A DNA stretch of 64,000 nt from Symsagittifera roscoffensis (lineage: Eukaryota > Xenacoelomorpha > Acoela > Convolutidae). The translations under genes and the position numbers were made by a program. The DNA lies in assembly GCF_963678635.1 (NCBI RefSeq), contig NC_087064.1, positions 9,583,671 through 9,647,670 on the forward strand, given 5' to 3'. The notes beneath the pieces are model-generated. The model saw only the letters and a program-made list of their open reading frames with translations, had not been told where the DNA came from and searched no databases. Shown in pieces: positions 62,631 to 64,000 of this stretch (positions are counted from its first letter, which is position 1; the number at the start of each line of letters is the position of its first letter).

Positions 62631-63569
62631 AGCTTCTAATTTCAAAGTTATTCTTAAGGATTTATTTTCATTAGGTATCTTTAAGGTTCTCAGACTGTTA
62701 AACGGTCAGTTGAAAAGCGTTATTAACGACAAGATTATTGCATAATAAATATTTATAAATAGTTGATGAAAGAAAAAACGCTGATTTTGTGTCAGGGTTA
62801 AGGATTTTATGATTGACTTTTATTTTTATTTGATTCAATTGTTTCGGTAAAAAATGAGACATTTACATACCTTTTTTAAGTTAAATTTGTCTAAGGGAAA
62901 CGCGTACGTGATTAAATGCTCTGCAAAAATAGGTCGAATCCTTTGAAATTTTAATTTAGCTACTTTTTCTTGTAGCAAAACGTTGACTGAAGTTGGTTCC
63001 CGGATAGTGATGTCTTAAAATTTGCTATTAAGATGGTAATTGGAAAAAACTCTTAAGCTGAAGTTTAATATCATTGACTTTGCAACAGAACTAGTTATAT
63101 TATAAATGATTTTAGTATTTTTATAGATTTGTAGGTAATCGATTTGTAATCGCTGTCAGATAGGAGCATAGTTTGTTCCAGTAGGAAAAAAGTGTGTATC
63201 TGAATCAGTGTATTAAGTATCATAAATACTAATTGCTCTATGAGTGTTGAAACGTGCAAGCATTTCAACCTCTTGATTTAGCATAACGGTTAGTCCCGGC
63301 ATCACATTCACCTTTGATATTTTTTGGGGTAAAAATTATTTTTTACTTTTGTTAGTTATTTCATTATTGAAATGAAAACCAAGAAATTCACTTTCAACTT
63401 TAATTAGAAAATGAGATTTGAATTTAAAAAACTTTTTACATTGCAAATTTGAGCTCATTAATTTGCGCAAAAGTTCCGTTAGCTTATGAAATATTCAGAT
63501 TTGAAAAAGGTTTGACTACACAAATTTTTCGTTCATGTCTTGGAAAATTCAGTTTAAAAGTTACAATTA
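62631..63569. other. Intergenic, no gene seen
   Basis: AT-rich, no feature. A stretch near 63275-63300 (TAGCATAACGGTTAGTCC) resembles a tRNA D-arm/A-box, but no B-box follows. Confidence 0.45.
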
Positions 63570-63950
63570 GTCTCTTTTGAGTTAAAAATCAAGCTTAAAA
63601 AGATTTTTGCTCTCTTGGTAGCTTTGCTGAAAACATTTTTTTTCTTAGTTTTCAGTGTTAATTTTAATCTTAAGACTAGTGTTTTTTTTCTCTAATTCAC
63701 TGCTAAACTGAGTGTATGAGAGAAGAAGTGGGTTATTTTTGTACTATAATGATTAGCGTTGCTTAAAGTAATAAATTAATTCATTTCTTTTTACATGATT
63801 TGCGAAGCAATAATGATTGAAAATTCAATTGAAGTTTGGCTTCACATTTCATTTTTAAATTTTGAGAAATAGTGTCAATTGAGGATCTTTCTCATATCTC
63901 GCTAATTTCCTTGTTGTTGTTTTTGTCCAACGTCTTTAAACTGTTAAATG
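63570..63950. repeat. Diverged direct repeat, second copy
   Basis: Second copy of 62160-62630, roughly 70% alike by eye. The order of shared words is kept. Confidence 0.65.
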
Positions 63951-64000
63951 CTTAGTTGAACTGCGTATCCTGACACAAACATTTTGAATAATTAATTCGC

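Noticed and set aside
1-64000. CRISPR arrays, bacterial operons, ribosomal RNA genes
   Set aside because: Spliced gene structure and retroelements show animal nuclear DNA. No regularly spaced short repeats or rRNA cores were seen.

Overview
The window is nuclear DNA of an invertebrate animal, AT-rich outside the transposons. The animal call rests on a split ataxin-2 gene with metazoan-type introns. I cannot name the species. Almost everything else is retrotransposon, old or very young.

Layout. (1) 1-10965: two tandem copies of a roughly 3.5-3.8 kb segment (1-3795 and 4057-7555). Each copy carries a dead non-LTR reverse-transcriptase fragment, a minus-strand LTR and a minus-strand remnant of a very unusual protein, called ORF3 here. 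The second copy runs on into the leader, primer site and 5' LTR of an internally deleted LTR element on the minus strand (5110-10965). That 5' LTR is interrupted by a 625-bp hAT-like MITE with an exact 8-bp target duplication. (2) 11350-11700 and 36605-36985: two halves of one non-LTR reverse-transcriptase pseudogene, split by the next element. (3) 11701-36604: a 24.9-kb Ty3/Gypsy (Metaviridae-type) LTR retrotransposon on the plus strand. Its two 886-bp LTRs look identical by eye, so it is young. It has a 3.1-kb leader, a gag-protease-RT-RNaseH-integrase polyprotein, a macro-domain-like tail and a separate 2,955-residue third ORF with an SGNH-hydrolase domain. (4) 37000-43438: intergenic DNA with degenerate minus-strand retroelement pieces, including a PHD finger, an SGNH-like fragment and an RT C-terminus. 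(5) 43439-60610: an ataxin-2 (ATXN2) homologue on the plus strand in 18 coding exons, predicted 1,455 residues, with LSM, LsmAD and PAM2 motifs and Q-rich C-terminal exons. Its introns hold several repeat families. (6) 60610-64000: non-genic AT-rich DNA with repeats.

The best candidate for something undescribed is the 24.9-kb element. It joins a Ty3/Gypsy core to a macro (ADP-ribose-binding) fold related to OARD1/TARG1 and to a giant protein with a complete SGNH catalytic set. Its leader holds a duplicated RNA structure with several compensatory base-pair changes between the copies. Remnants of a different LTR family at 2330-3795 and 6080-7960 encode the same C-terminal region of ORF3, so the giant ORF belongs to a lineage and is not a chance fusion. 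The copy here is damaged: a 445-bp partly inverted insertion breaks RT, and the macro domain is split between two frames.

All homology statements come from reading motifs by eye. No database was searched.
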